Made by a program: the position numbers and the translations under genes. Shown here piece by piece: positions 1-9,046 of a stretch of DNA of 64,000 bases; position 1 is the first letter of the stretch, and every line of letters begins with the position of its first letter. Below the pieces are notes generated by a model that was not told where the DNA came from, searched no databases, and was given only the letters and a program-made list of their open reading frames with translations. The DNA is from Enemella evansiae (GTDB taxonomy: Bacteria > Actinomycetota > Actinomycetes > Propionibacteriales > Propionibacteriaceae). The stretch covers positions 186,001 to 250,000 of the forward strand of contig NZ_NMVP01000034.1 of NCBI RefSeq assembly GCF_002250705.1, written 5' to 3'.

Positions 1-1432
1 TGGCCGCTCCCCGGGCCAGCTCAGGCAGGCCGAGTTCACCGGCCTTCGCGATCGCCCCACCGAGGGATTCCTCTGCCTGGGCGGCGATTGCGGGATCCAG
101 GCCGGCGGCCGCGCCACTGCCGGAGAAGTAGGACCGGTAGACCAGCGCGGAGATCGAACCGAGGACCGCGACCCCGAGGGTGCCGCCCAACTCATAGGAC
201 GTCTCCTCCAGGGCCCCGGCATTGCCGGCGCGCTCCTCGGGTGAACCGGACATGATCATCGCCGAGCCGATGGCCAGCGCACCGGCACCCATCCCGACCA
301 GGGTGAGCGCGACCAGCGCGACCGGCAGGGTCAGCTCGACCGCCCGGATCCCCATGAAGACCAGTCCCCCGCCGGCCAGGGCCAGCCCGCCGGCGAGCAC
401 CGCCCGGGCACCGATCAGTCGGGCCAGCGGCGGTGCGAGCAGGGAGGCGACGGCGCTCGCCAGCGCCGCGGGAATCAGGCGTACCCCCGCCTGCAACGGG
501 GTCGCACCGTCGACCAGCTGCAGCCACTGGGCGAGCAGCAGGAAGCTGGCCATCATCGCGAACATGGTGCCGAAGGCGGCGATGATCCCCGCCGAGAACG
601 GCCGGCTGCGGAACAGCCGCAGATCCAGCAGCGGGTACGGGCTGCGCAGGCACCGGACGGCGAACCAGCTGAGTGCGGCCGCCGCGACGAGCAGTGCCGC
701 CCAGGCCTCCGGTACGCCGAAGGAGGCGTTCTTGCCGAACTGCTTGATCGCCCAGACCAGGGCGATCATGCCGACCAGCGAGAGCCCGGCCGCCACCGCG
801 TCCCAGGGACCGGGCCTGGCGACGCGGGATTCGGGCAGGATGAAGATGCCGGCGACCACGCCGACCACCATCAGCGGCACGTTGACCAGGAATGCCGAAT
901 GCCAGGAGAAGTGCTGCAGCAGGAATCCGCCGATCAGCGGACCGACGGCGCCGCCGATCCCGGAGACGCCCGCCCAGATGCTGAGCGCGGTGGCCCGCTC
1001 CCGGGGATCGGTGAACATCACCCGGATCAGCGACAGGGTGGTCGGCATGATCATCGCACCGCCGATGCCGAGGAAGGCGCGGATCGCGATCACCTGCCCG
1101 GCGGTGTTCGCCCAGAGCACCAGCACCGAGGCGAGGCCGAAGATCGAATAGCCGAGCAGCAGCATCCGCTTGCGGCCCCAGCGGTCGCCGATGGCCGCCC
1201 AGGAGACCAGCAGACCGGCCAGCACGAGCGAATAGACATCGACCATCCAGAGCTGCTGGGTGGAGCTCGGCTGCAGCTGGGCGGCCATCTCCGGCAGCGC
1301 CAGGTTGAGGATGGTCATGTCCATCATCACCACCAGCAGGCTGGCACTGAGCACCGCCACGGCGGCCCAGCGCCGCCCGCGGGACAGCTGCGAGGCCGGG
1401 CTCGGCGCGGTGAGATCGGTGGGGGCGGACAC
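1..1432 (-). CDS. DHA2-type multidrug efflux MFS transporter (partial)
   Basis: Proton-driven exporter of the QacA/SmvA/EmrB class in the cytoplasmic membrane. The frame opens at a GTG at 1432 and runs off the left edge after about 477 codons, so the C-terminus is missing. The first span carries DMTILNLALPEM (about residue 38), typical of 14-span DHA2 pumps, and the loop between spans 2 and 3 has GDRWGRKR (MFS motif A). The GTG follows the tetR-type stop codon by one base, so the two genes are read from one mRNA with coupled translation. A TetR repressor directly before its pump is the standard autoregulated pair. The substrate cannot be read from sequence. Confidence 0.9.
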   Translation of the reverse strand, partial: MSAPTDLTAPSPASQLSRGRRWAAVAVLSASLLVVMMDMTILNLALPEMAAQLQPSSTQQLWMVDVYSLVLAGLLVSWAAIGDRWGRKRMLLLGYSIFGLASVLVLWANTAGQVIAIRAFLGIGGAMIMPTTLSLIRVMFTDPRERATALSIWAGVSGIGGAVGPLIGGFLLQHFSWHSAFLVNVPLMVVGVVAGIFILPESRVARPGPWDAVAAGLSLVGMIALVWAIKQFGKNASFGVPEAWAALLVAAAALSWFAVRCLRSPYPLLDLRLFRSRPFSAGIIAAFGTMFAMMASFLLLAQWLQLVDGATPLQAGVRLIPAALASAVASLLAPPLARLIGARAVLAGGLALAGGGLVFMGIRAVELTLPVALVALTLVGMGAGALAIGSAMIMSGSPEERAGNAGALEETSYELGGTLGVAVLGSISALVYRSYFSGSGAAAGLDPAIAAQAEESLGGAIAKAGELGLPELARGAA

Positions 1433-1433
1433 G

Positions 1434-2033
1434 TCAGTTCTCCTTGCGGGTTTCGTTGTCGTCGTCGGCGACCGGCATGCTCATCAGGGCGCGGATCACC
1501 TGTGCCAGTTCGGTTTCGGAGATCGGGGTCGCGTTGACCGCGGCGTGCATGGTGACGCCGTCGAAGTAGTTGTCGATCGCCACCGCCCGGGTGCGGCCGA
1601 CGACCGGGGTGAGCAGGGCGACCACCCGGTCGCTCCAGCTGACCGCCAGTTCGCGCAATCGGTCATCGGTGGCGCCGGCGGCGATCAGGGCGACGTTCGC
1701 ATGCACCCAGCTCCGCTCGTTCAGGAACTCCGCGCCCAGTCTCGCCCATCGCTCGGGCATCGCGGACAGCGGTTCGAGGGTGGCCTGGAGTTCATCGATC
1801 GACTCGTCGATCCCGTCCGCCAGCGATCGCAGCGCGGCCGCGCGCAGCTCGTCGATCGACGGGAAGTAGCGGGTCGTCGACCCCAGCGACACCCCGGAGC
1901 GGGTGGCGACCGCACGGTGGGTGAGGTTGCCGCTCCCCTGCTCGAGGATCAGTTCGGTGGCGGCCGCCACGATCGCCCGGCGGCGCCCCTCGGGGTCGCG
2001 GCGGCCGAGGTTCGCGGTCTGCTGCTGGGCCAT
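1434..2033 (-). CDS. TetR-family transcriptional repressor
   Basis: DNA-binding repressor of 199 residues, the usual TetR length. Residues about 19-65 form the N-terminal helix-turn-helix (AIVAAATELI, then SGVSLGSTTRYFPS), and the rest is a variable ligand-binding helical domain. The ATG at 2033 was chosen because GGAAGG lies 7 bases upstream; the frame stays open further but without a better start. A near-perfect palindrome at 2047-2073 overlaps its own promoter, so it very likely represses itself and the efflux gene that follows after one base. The inducer is unknown. Confidence 0.9.
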   Translation of the reverse strand: MAQQQTANLGRRDPEGRRRAIVAAATELILEQGSGNLTHRAVATRSGVSLGSTTRYFPSIDELRAAALRSLADGIDESIDELQATLEPLSAMPERWARLGAEFLNERSWVHANVALIAAGATDDRLRELAVSWSDRVVALLTPVVGRTRAVAIDNYFDGVTMHAAVNATPISETELAQVIRALMSMPVADDDNETRKEN

Positions 2034-2046
2034 GCTCGATCCTTCC

Positions 2047-2073
2047 GGTACATATGTCTCGTACATTTGTACC
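2047..2073. promoter_or_regulatory. Probable TetR operator
   Basis: Inverted repeat GGTACA-(15)-TGTACC, with further matches inside (ATGT / ACAT); 10 of the 13 base pairs around centre 2060 are complementary. It sits just upstream of the tetR-type start and covers the -10 hexamer of its promoter, which is where a TetR dimer would block transcription. Confidence 0.7.
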
Positions 2074-2094
2074 GCATGACTCGATCCGACACAA
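2066..2094 (-). promoter_or_regulatory. Promoter of the tetR-efflux operon
   Basis: On the minus strand: -35 TTGTGT (2089-2094), a 17-bp spacer, then -10 TACAAA (2066-2071). The -10 lies inside the palindromic operator. Confidence 0.55.
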
Positions 2095-2130
2095 ACCGGA
2101 GTTCGGCCGCATTCCGTCCGGTAGGGAACA

Positions 2131-3447
2131 ATGGGCCCCATGGCCGTTTCCGACCTGACCCGTCCCGCCGATCCGGCACCTCGTCGCACCCCGGTCCAGC
2201 AGGCCCGCCTGTTCGCCGGCATCCTCGCCGGGGAGGCCGCCGCCCTGGCGTCCCGGCTGGCCGGCCGCGGCTCCGGCGCCTCGATCCGCGGGCAGATCCT
2301 GACCCGGGTCGACCCGCTGGCGCTGGCCAAGCTCCTGCCCGGCCGGCGGATCGCAATGGTCTCGGGAACCAACGGCAAGACCACCACGACGCATCTGCTG
2401 GCGGCGGCGGTACGCCAGGGGCTCGGCCCGCGCGCCGATCGGCTGGTCACCAATGCCGACGGCGCCAACCTGCACTACGGCATCGCCTCCGCGCTGAGCC
2501 GCGCCCCGCGCGCCGACCTGGCGGTGCTGGAGACCGATGAGCGGGTGGTCGCCGACGTGATCCGGCTCGGCCACCCCGAGGTGCTGGTGCTGCTCAACTT
2601 CAGCCGCGACCAGCTCGACCGGCACCACGAGATCAAGTCACTCGGCACCGCCTGGCTGCGTTCCCTGGAGGCCGCCGGCGCCGACGGCCCGGTGGTGGTC
2701 GCCAATGCCACCGAGCCGCTGATCGTCTGGGCGGCCCGCGGCGCCAAGGAGGTCGTCTGGGTGGACACCCAGAACGTCTGGCACGCCGACTCGGTGCTCT
2801 GCCCGGTCTGCGGCAGCACGATCGTCACCGAGACCGACCAGAGCGGGGCCGAGCGGTGGCGGTGCACCGGGTGCGAACTGGCGCAGCCGGTGGCGAGCTG
2901 GCGGGTCGTCGACGGCCGGATCGTCGACCCCGACGGGGTCAGCCACGATCCCCGACTGCAGGTGCCGGGTGCCTTCAACGTCTCGAACGCCGCCTGCGCA
3001 CTCGCCGCGGCCGCCGTCATGGGCGTACCGGTCGAGACCGCGCTCGCCGGCATGCGGCAGGTCACCTCCCCCGCCGGCCGGTTCGCGACCACCACCATCT
3101 CCGGTACCACCGCCCGACTGCTGCTGGCGAAGAACCCGGCCGGCTGGGCCGAGGCGCTGCCGATCATGGCCACCGACACCGTGGTGCTGGCGATCGACTC
3201 GGTGGCCGCCGACGGCAAGGACGTCTCCTGGCTGTGGGACGTCGACTTCGAGCAGCTCGCGGGGAAGACCGTGATCGCCTCCGGACCCCGGGCCTACGAC
3301 CTCGCCATCCGGTTGAAGTACGCCGAGGTCGAGCACCGCGTCGAACCCGACCTGGGCAAGGCACTGGCCGGGCATCCCGCACCGGTCGATGTGATCGCGA
3401 CCTATACCCCGTTCCAGAAGCTGCGCAAGATGGGAGGCCTGGCATGA
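2131..3447 (+). CDS. murT: Lipid II isoglutaminyl synthase subunit MurT
   Basis: With GatD it amidates the alpha-carboxyl of D-Glu in the lipid II stem peptide at the inner face of the membrane. The 438-residue protein has a Mur-ligase ATP-binding loop GTNGKTT (residues 79-85), the family's inserted zinc ribbon with C224/C227 and C245/C248, and a C-terminal DUF1727 region. The Cys4 ribbon separates it from folylpolyglutamate synthase and MurE. The ATG at 2131 is preceded by AGGG; a second ATG at 2140 is possible. Its stop overlaps the gatD start (ATGA), fitting equimolar synthesis of a heterodimer. Confidence 0.95.
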   Translation: MGPMAVSDLTRPADPAPRRTPVQQARLFAGILAGEAAALASRLAGRGSGASIRGQILTRVDPLALAKLLPGRRIAMVSGTNGKTTTTHLLAAAVRQGLGPRADRLVTNADGANLHYGIASALSRAPRADLAVLETDERVVADVIRLGHPEVLVLLNFSRDQLDRHHEIKSLGTAWLRSLEAAGADGPVVVANATEPLIVWAARGAKEVVWVDTQNVWHADSVLCPVCGSTIVTETDQSGAERWRCTGCELAQPVASWRVVDGRIVDPDGVSHDPRLQVPGAFNVSNAACALAAAAVMGVPVETALAGMRQVTSPAGRFATTTISGTTARLLLAKNPAGWAEALPIMATDTVVLAIDSVAADGKDVSWLWDVDFEQLAGKTVIASGPRAYDLAIRLKYAEVEHRVEPDLGKALAGHPAPVDVIATYTPFQKLRKMGGLA

Positions 3448-4172
3448 CCGAGGGCCCGCTGGAGATCGTCAACGTCTATCAGTCTCTGCTCGGCATCTAT
3501 GGCGACCAGGGCAATGCGAAGGTGCTGCTGAAGCGCGCCCAGTGGCGCGGTATCGACGCGAAGCTGACCTCGGTCGAGCCCGGTGACCCGCTGCCGGAGA
3601 CCGGTGACATCTTCCTGCTCGGCGGTGGTGAGGACGGTGCCCAGACCTCCGCGGTCCGGGCCCTGCAGGCCGACGGTGGGCTGCACCGCGCGGTGGATCG
3701 CGGCTCGGTGGTCTTCGCGGTCTGCGCCGGTTACCAGATCATGGGCCACAGCTTCGGGGTCGGCGCCGACGACGAGCCGCGCCAGGGCCTCGGGCTGCTC
3801 GATGTGACCACCACCCGCGGCGCCAAGCGGGCGGTCGGCGAGGTGCTGCACCGCTGGACCGCACCGGGTGCACCGACCGGTGACGACGCCTGGCTGACCG
3901 GTTTCGAGAACCATGGTGGCTACACCCGGCTGGGCCCGGACGCGACCCCGCTGGCCCGCCGCGAGATCGGCATCGGCAACGCCGACGACGGCACCGAGGG
4001 CGCGGTCCAGGGCACCGTGATCGGCACCTACCCGCACGGCCCGATCCTGCCGCGCAATCCGGCACTGGCCGACTGGCTGCTGGAACTCGCGGTCGGCCAC
4101 GAACTCGATCCGCTCACCTCCGCCGAGCATCAGGAGCTGCGCCGGCACCGGCTGGCCGCCGTCCGCGGGTGA
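3444..4172 (+). CDS. gatD: Lipid II isoglutaminyl synthase glutaminase subunit GatD
   Basis: Class I (CobB/CobQ-like) glutamine amidotransferase that hydrolyses glutamine and passes ammonia to MurT. It has 242 residues. The nucleophile is C94 in FAVCAGYQ, the same number as in Staphylococcus aureus GatD, and the catalytic His is H198 in TYPHGP. An LLGGGEDG stretch near residue 55 is typical of the fold. The ATG overlaps the murT stop by 4 bp, and its own stop overlaps the following GTG in the same way, so all three genes are translationally coupled. Confidence 0.95.
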   Translation: MTEGPLEIVNVYQSLLGIYGDQGNAKVLLKRAQWRGIDAKLTSVEPGDPLPETGDIFLLGGGEDGAQTSAVRALQADGGLHRAVDRGSVVFAVCAGYQIMGHSFGVGADDEPRQGLGLLDVTTTRGAKRAVGEVLHRWTAPGAPTGDDAWLTGFENHGGYTRLGPDATPLARREIGIGNADDGTEGAVQGTVIGTYPHGPILPRNPALADWLLELAVGHELDPLTSAEHQELRRHRLAAVRG

Positions 4173-4789
4173 TCGTCGAGGTCTGGGCGGCGCATCCCGA
4201 CCCGGGTCTGGCGCGGTTGCTCTCCGCGGCGGAACTGGCGCGGGCGGAGCGGTTCCGGCAGGCCGCGGATCGGGCCCGCAGCATCACCGGCGCAGCACTG
4301 CTGCGGGCGTACGCCCGGTCGCTCGGCACGGCTGAGGTCCGGCGGCACTGCCCCGGGTGCGACGGGCAGGATCATGGGCGCCCCGAGATCGACGGCGCCC
4401 AGGTGTCGCTGAGCCATTCCGGGGATTGGGTGCTGCTGGCCGCGGCCGGGGTACCGGTCGGGGTCGATGTCGAGGCCGCGCCGGTGGACGCGGCCGTGGC
4501 ATCGCAGCTGCTCGCCCCCGGTGAGGACACCCCCGACCTGGCCCGCAGCTGGGTCCGCAAGGAGGCGGTCGCCAAGCTCACCGGGACAGGACTGCTGCGG
4601 CCGCTGACCGGGATCCGGATCGATACCGGTGCCCGCGGCTGGACCGCCGAACTCGACGGACAGGCGTACGCCGGATGCGATCTGGACCTGCCGGTACCGG
4701 CCGCCGTCGCCGCGGCCGCCGCCGGGGTCGAGATCCGGTTGCACTCCCCCGCGCAGACCCGCGCCGAACTGTTCCCCAACGCTGGCTGA
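4169..4789 (+). CDS. 4'-phosphopantetheinyl transferase (Sfp type)
   Basis: Transfers phosphopantetheine from CoA to the carrier-protein serine of peptide or polyketide synthetases. The 206-residue protein shows the three family blocks: SLSHSGDW with its His, GVDVE (about residues 98-102, Mg binding), and WVRKEAVAKLTGTGL (W128, K131, E132, K136). It starts at a GTG overlapping the gatD stop by 4 bp. It sits 345 bp before a synthetase with an intact carrier-protein domain, its obvious substrate. Why it is coupled to cell-wall amidation genes is unclear; this may only be operon layout. Confidence 0.92.
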   Translation: MIVEVWAAHPDPGLARLLSAAELARAERFRQAADRARSITGAALLRAYARSLGTAEVRRHCPGCDGQDHGRPEIDGAQVSLSHSGDWVLLAAAGVPVGVDVEAAPVDAAVASQLLAPGEDTPDLARSWVRKEAVAKLTGTGLLRPLTGIRIDTGARGWTAELDGQAYAGCDLDLPVPAAVAAAAAGVEIRLHSPAQTRAELFPNAG

Positions 4790-4820
4790 GCGAGCGAGGA
4801 AGGTGAGGCCCCTTCCCCAC

Positions 4821-4860
4821 GCTCCTCGAGTAGGTCGCGCAGCGACCGTGTCGAGACGCG
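4821..4860. repeat. REP-like palindromic element, short form
   Basis: TCGAGTAGG, then a TCGCGC-AGCGACC core hairpin, then TGTCGAGACG. It lies 30 bp past the phosphopantetheinyl transferase stop and may act as a terminator. A partial second subunit (CTGAGCGAGCGAGGA) abuts the gene end at about 4785-4799. Confidence 0.8.
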
Positions 4861-5030
4861 CGGTACGCCAGCGAGACGAAACCGGGCCGCGGCTCACTCC
4901 GACTCCGCGGCACAACTTCCACTTCGCGGCTTGCCTGCGGTCCGCGGAGTGAGAGTTGAACCGCAGAGTGGGGAACAACCGGCCATGAGCGGACGGCGGG
5001 GCGCCGGTTTGATTCGCCGATCCAGGACCG

Positions 5031-5093
5031 TTCATCTCGACACGGCCGCCATTGCTCCGCTTCGCTCCGCATGGCGGCCTACTCGATGAACGT
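5031..5093. repeat. REP-like palindromic element, long form
   Basis: TTCATCTCGACACGG arm, GCCGCCAT...ATGGCGGC inner stem around an 18-base core, then CTACTCGATGAACGT arm. Same element as at 24028-24091 but in opposite orientation. Confidence 0.85.
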
Positions 5094-5152
5094 GGAGCGC
5101 TTGTTCGACAAGCAGGGACCCGATCCCCCGCGGAATGCGAGAGGATGAGGCC

Positions 5153-8100
5153 GTGGTCGCAGATCCATTGCTCCGCGCCGACCGCGCGCCCGAACCTCGT
5201 ACGTTGATCGACATCATCACCCGTACCGCCGACACCCATCCCGACGAGCCCGCCCTCGACAACGGCGCCGAGGTGCTCACCTACTCCGAATTCCTCGAGG
5301 CCGCCCGGACCGTGGCCGACGTGCTGCACGCCAACGGTGTCGGGTCCGGTGACCGGGTCGGCATCCGGCTGCCGTCGGGCACCACCGATCTCTACGTCGC
5401 GATCCTCGGCGCCATGCTCGCCGGGGCGGCATACGTGCCCGTCGACTTCGACGACCCCGACGAACGCGCCCAGTTGGTCTTCGGCGAGGCCGAGGTGACC
5501 GCGATCATCGGCCGCGACCTGACCGTCTCCCCCACCGGAGACTCCCCCGAGCCGGTCACCGGGCCGATCGAGATCGGCATCGAGCTGGATGCCTGGGTGA
5601 TCTTCACCTCCGGGTCCACCGGCAAGCCCAAAGGCGTCGCGGTCCCGCATCGCTGCGCGGCGGCGTTCGTCGACGCCGAGCGCCGGCTCTTCCTGCAGGA
5701 CAGGCCGATCGGCCCCGGGGACCGGGTGATGGCCGGGCTCTCGGTCGCCTTCGACGCGTCGTGCGAGGAGATGTGGCTGGCCTGGGCCTACGGTGCCTGC
5801 CTGGTCACCGCACCCCGCTCCCTGGTGAAGTCCGGGGTCGATCTGGGGCCGTGGCTGACCAAGAACCGGATCACCATCGTCTCCACCGTGCCCACCCTGG
5901 TGCAGATGTGGCCCACCGAAGCTCTGGACCGGGTCCGGCTGCTGATCCTCGGTGGTGAGGCCTGTCCGCCGGAGATCGGTGCCCGGTTGGCGACCGCCGA
6001 TCGCGAGGTCTGGAACACCTACGGCCCCACCGAGGCGACCGTGGTGGCCTGTGCGGCCCGGCTCACCGGTGAACCGCCGGTCCGGATCGGGTTGCCATTG
6101 GACGGTTGGGATCTCGCCGTCGTCGACGGGGAGGGCAATCCGGTTCCCGACGGCGGCGACGGGGAGCTGATCATCGGCGGCGTCGGGTTGGCGCACTATC
6201 TGGACCCGGTGAAGGACCGGGAGAAGTACGCCCCGATGGCCAGCCTGGGTTGGGATCGCGCCTATCGCTCCGGTGACCTGGTACGCCGGGATCCGCGGGG
6301 TCTGCTGTTCCTGGGCCGCGCCGACGACCAGATCAAACTGAACGGTCGACGGATCGAACTCGGCGAGATCGACTCCGCCCTGTTGACCCTGCCCGGTGTC
6401 GAGGGTGCCGCCGCGGCGATCCGGAAGAGCGACACCGGCAACTCACTGCTGGTCGGCTATGTCACGGTCACCGACGGCTTCGACCTGAAGGCCTCCACCG
6501 CGGCCCTGCGAGAGGCGATGCCGGCCGCGATGGTGCCCCGACTCGCGGTCGTGGATTCCCTGCCCACCAGGACTTCCGGCAAGATCGATCGCGATGCACT
6601 GCCGTGGCCGCTGCCCAGCACCGGCTCCGGCCAGGGGGTCTTCACCGAGACCGAGGCGTGGATCGCCGAACTCTGGCAGTCGATCCTCGGCACCGGCCCG
6701 GACAGTGTCAGCGACGACTTCTTCGATCTCGGTGGTGGCTCGCTGACCGCCGCCCAGCTCGTCTCCCGGTTGCGCACCCGGCACCCGGAGGTGACCGTCG
6801 CCGACGTCTATGCCACCCCCACCCTCGGTGCCCTGGCGGCCCAGCTCGCCGACAGCGACACCGGGCCCGGGATCCGCAACGAGGACGTCACCCCGATCGG
6901 CCGCCGCACCCAGCTCGTGCAGGTGGCGGCGACCATCGCGGTCCGCGCCGTCGCGGGCCTCCGCCTGCTGATCTGGCTCGGCATCGCCGCCCTGGTCGTC
7001 GGCCTGGTCACCGGTGGATCCGTTGCCTGGTTGCCGAATCCGCCGTGGTGGGTGCTGCTGATCGGCTGGCTGCTGCTGATCAGCCCCTGGGGCCGGATGG
7101 GGCTGGCGGCCCTGGCCGCGCGCGCTCTCACCGCGGGCATCGGACCGGGATCCTATCCGCGCGGTGGGCGTACCCATCTGCGGATCTGGGCCGCCGAACT
7201 GGTCGCCGACGAACTCGGCGCCACCAACCTGGCCAATGCCGGCTGGATCCGCACCTACGCCCGCTGGCTGGGTTGCCGGATCGGCGCCCAGGTCGACCTG
7301 CACAGCCTGCCCCCGGTCACCGGGCATCTGCGTCTCGGACGCGGCGCCGCGGTGGAGTCCGAGGTCGATCTGCGCGGGCACTGGATCGACGGAAACACCG
7401 TGCACGTGGGAAAGATGCGGGTCGGACCGGGCGCCCGGATCGGGGCCCGCAGCACCCTGTTGCCCGGTGCGGATGTCGGACCGGGGGCCGAGGTGGCGCC
7501 CGGTTCGGCGATCTTCGGCGTGGTACCCGCCGACGAGGCCTGGTCCGGTGCGCCGGCCACCCGCAGCGGCGCCGCCCGCGGTCCCTGGTCGGAGCGACCG
7601 AAGCAGAACAACCTCTGGGCACCGGCCTACAACATCGCCTCGGTCGCCATCGCCCTGCTGCCCGGAATCGCCATCCTGGCAGGGATCGCGGTGGCCGCCC
7701 CCGGCCTGGTCCGCGCCGGGAGCATCGGTGCCGCGGCCGGCTGGGCGTACGCCTGGCTGATCCCGGCCAGCATCGTCGGCTATCTGGTGCTGATGCTGCT
7801 GATCCTCGGCGTGGTACGCCTGCTCAGCCTCCGCTTGCACCCCGGCCCGCACCCGGTGCTCGGCCGGCAGGCCTGGCAGGCCTGGGGAATCATCCGGTTG
7901 CTCGACGAGGCCCGCGGCTGGCTGTTCGGGTTGTACGCCTCCACCTGGACCCCGACCTGGCTGCGCGCCCTCGGCGCCCGGATCGGCAAGGATGTCGAGG
8001 CCTCCACCACCTTGATGATCCCCTCGCTGGTGCAGGTCGGCGACGGTTCCTTCCTGGCCGATGACACCCTGATCGGCGGTTACGAGCTCGGCGGTGGTTG

Positions 8101-9046
8101 GCTGCGGGTGGAGCGGGTGAAGATCGGAAAGCGTGCCTTCGTGGGAAATTCCGGGATGGCGGCTCCGGGCCGGAAGGTGCCCAAGCAGGGGTTGGTCGCG
8201 GTGCTGTCGGCGGCTCCCCGGCGGACCAAGGCCAAGAAGGGTTCCTCCTGGCTGGGCAGCCCGCCGCAGAAGCTGCGCCGCGAGACCGGTGCCGCCGACG
8301 AATCGCGGACCTATGCCCCGCCGGCCCGGTTGAAGCGGCTGCGGGCGCTGGTGGAACTGTGTCGGATCGTGCCGGCCTGGGTGAACATCGCGCTGCACCT
8401 GGCGGTGGTGTTCGCCCTGGCGGCGGCCTGGCAGGTCTCGCCGTGGCTGGCGGTGCTGCTGGGTGCGCCGGTGCTGGTGCTGGCGGGGTTGCTGGCCGGC
8501 ACGGTGACGGTGTCCGCGAAGTGGCTGCTGGTCGGCCGGATCCGCCCGAGCGAATATCCGTTGTGGAGCTCGATGGTCTGGCGCAACGAGTTGGCCGACA
8601 CCTTCACCGAGGTGCTGGCGCTGCCGTGGCTGATCCGCGGCACCTCCGGCACCCCGGTGCTGACCGCCTTCCTGCGGGCGATGGGGGCGCGGATCGGGCG
8701 TGGCGTGTGGTGCGAGACCTATTGGCTGCCCGAACCGGACCTGATCCGGATCGGTGCCGGCGCGACCATCGACCCCGGATGTGTGGTGCAGACCCATCTG
8801 TTCCACGATCGGGTGCTGAGCATGGACACCGTCACCCTCGGCGCCGGTGCGACCCTCGGCCCGAACAGCGTCATCCTGCCGGCCGCCGAGATCGGCGCCC
8901 ACGCCACGGTCGGACCGGCCTCGCTGGTGATGCGCGGGGAATCGATCCCGGAGCAGACCCGCTGGATCGGCAACCCTGTGGGACCATGGCTGACCGCACA
9001 GCCCGGCGTACCGAAGGACCGATCGAGGAAGGAACCATCCCGCTGA
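5153..9046 (+). CDS. Pls/PosA-type peptide synthetase: A-T then three membrane/left-handed-helix modules
   Basis: Single-module non-ribosomal peptide synthetase of the epsilon-poly-L-lysine synthetase architecture, membrane bound. Residues counted from an ATG at 5135: adenylation domain 1 to about 490 (TSGSTGKPKG at 158-167, YGPTEAT near 295, SGKIDR near 485); carrier domain with DDFFDLGGGSL and the phosphopantetheine serine S536; then three repeats of paired membrane spans plus hexapeptide-repeat (left-handed beta-helix) segments, as in the family's terminal domains. There is no condensation or thioesterase domain. Length 1297-1303 matches Pls (about 1,300). The GTG at 5153 was preferred because GAGG lies close upstream; ATG 5135 is the alternative. 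The following peptidase gene overlaps its stop by one base. The product is not proven. Confidence 0.88.
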   Translation: MVADPLLRADRAPEPRTLIDIITRTADTHPDEPALDNGAEVLTYSEFLEAARTVADVLHANGVGSGDRVGIRLPSGTTDLYVAILGAMLAGAAYVPVDFDDPDERAQLVFGEAEVTAIIGRDLTVSPTGDSPEPVTGPIEIGIELDAWVIFTSGSTGKPKGVAVPHRCAAAFVDAERRLFLQDRPIGPGDRVMAGLSVAFDASCEEMWLAWAYGACLVTAPRSLVKSGVDLGPWLTKNRITIVSTVPTLVQMWPTEALDRVRLLILGGEACPPEIGARLATADREVWNTYGPTEATVVACAARLTGEPPVRIGLPLDGWDLAVVDGEGNPVPDGGDGELIIGGVGLAHYLDPVKDREKYAPMASLGWDRAYRSGDLVRRDPRGLLFLGRADDQIKLNGRRIELGEIDSALLTLPGVEGAAAAIRKSDTGNSLLVGYVTVTDGFDLKASTAALREAMPAAMVPRLAVVDSLPTRTSGKIDRDALPWPLPSTGSGQGVFTETEAWIAELWQSILGTGPDSVSDDFFDLGGGSLTAAQLVSRLRTRHPEVTVADVYATPTLGALAAQLADSDTGPGIRNEDVTPIGRRTQLVQVAATIAVRAVAGLRLLIWLGIAALVVGLVTGGSVAWLPNPPWWVLLIGWLLLISPWGRMGLAALAARALTAGIGPGSYPRGGRTHLRIWAAELVADELGATNLANAGWIRTYARWLGCRIGAQVDLHSLPPVTGHLRLGRGAAVESEVDLRGHWIDGNTVHVGKMRVGPGARIGARSTLLPGADVGPGAEVAPGSAIFGVVPADEAWSGAPATRSGAARGPWSERPKQNNLWAPAYNIASVAIALLPGIAILAGIAVAAPGLVRAGSIGAAAGWAYAWLIPASIVGYLVLMLLILGVVRLLSLRLHPGPHPVLGRQAWQAWGIIRLLDEARGWLFGLYASTWTPTWLRALGARIGKDVEASTTLMIPSLVQVGDGSFLADDTLIGGYELGGGWLRVERVKIGKRAFVGNSGMAAPGRKVPKQGLVAVLSAAPRRTKAKKGSSWLGSPPQKLRRETGAADESRTYAPPARLKRLRALVELCRIVPAWVNIALHLAVVFALAAAWQVSPWLAVLLGAPVLVLAGLLAGTVTVSAKWLLVGRIRPSEYPLWSSMVWRNELADTFTEVLALPWLIRGTSGTPVLTAFLRAMGARIGRGVWCETYWLPEPDLIRIGAGATIDPGCVVQTHLFHDRVLSMDTVTLGAGATLGPNSVILPAAEIGAHATVGPASLVMRGESIPEQTRWIGNPVGPWLTAQPGVPKDRSRKEPSR

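Larger units (their letters stand above)
4790..5134. other. Intergenic region with repeats, no gene
   Basis: 345 bp with no credible reading frame. It holds two members of the window's palindromic repeat family (4821-4860 and 5031-5093, listed separately). Between them (about 4893-4975) is a degenerate inverted repeat built from units like CCGCGGAGTGAGAGTTG, with outer arms CTCACTCCG and CGGAGTGAG. No convincing promoter for the synthetase gene was found. Confidence 0.7.

Noticed and set aside
192..653. Long open frames opposite the efflux gene and similar frames across the window
   Set aside because: They are shadows in GC-rich DNA: Arg/Pro/Ala-rich translations, no motifs, and real genes on the other strand.
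2131..3447. Folylpolyglutamate synthase or MurE
   Set aside because: The Cys4 zinc ribbon, DUF1727 end and coupled gatD fix it as MurT.
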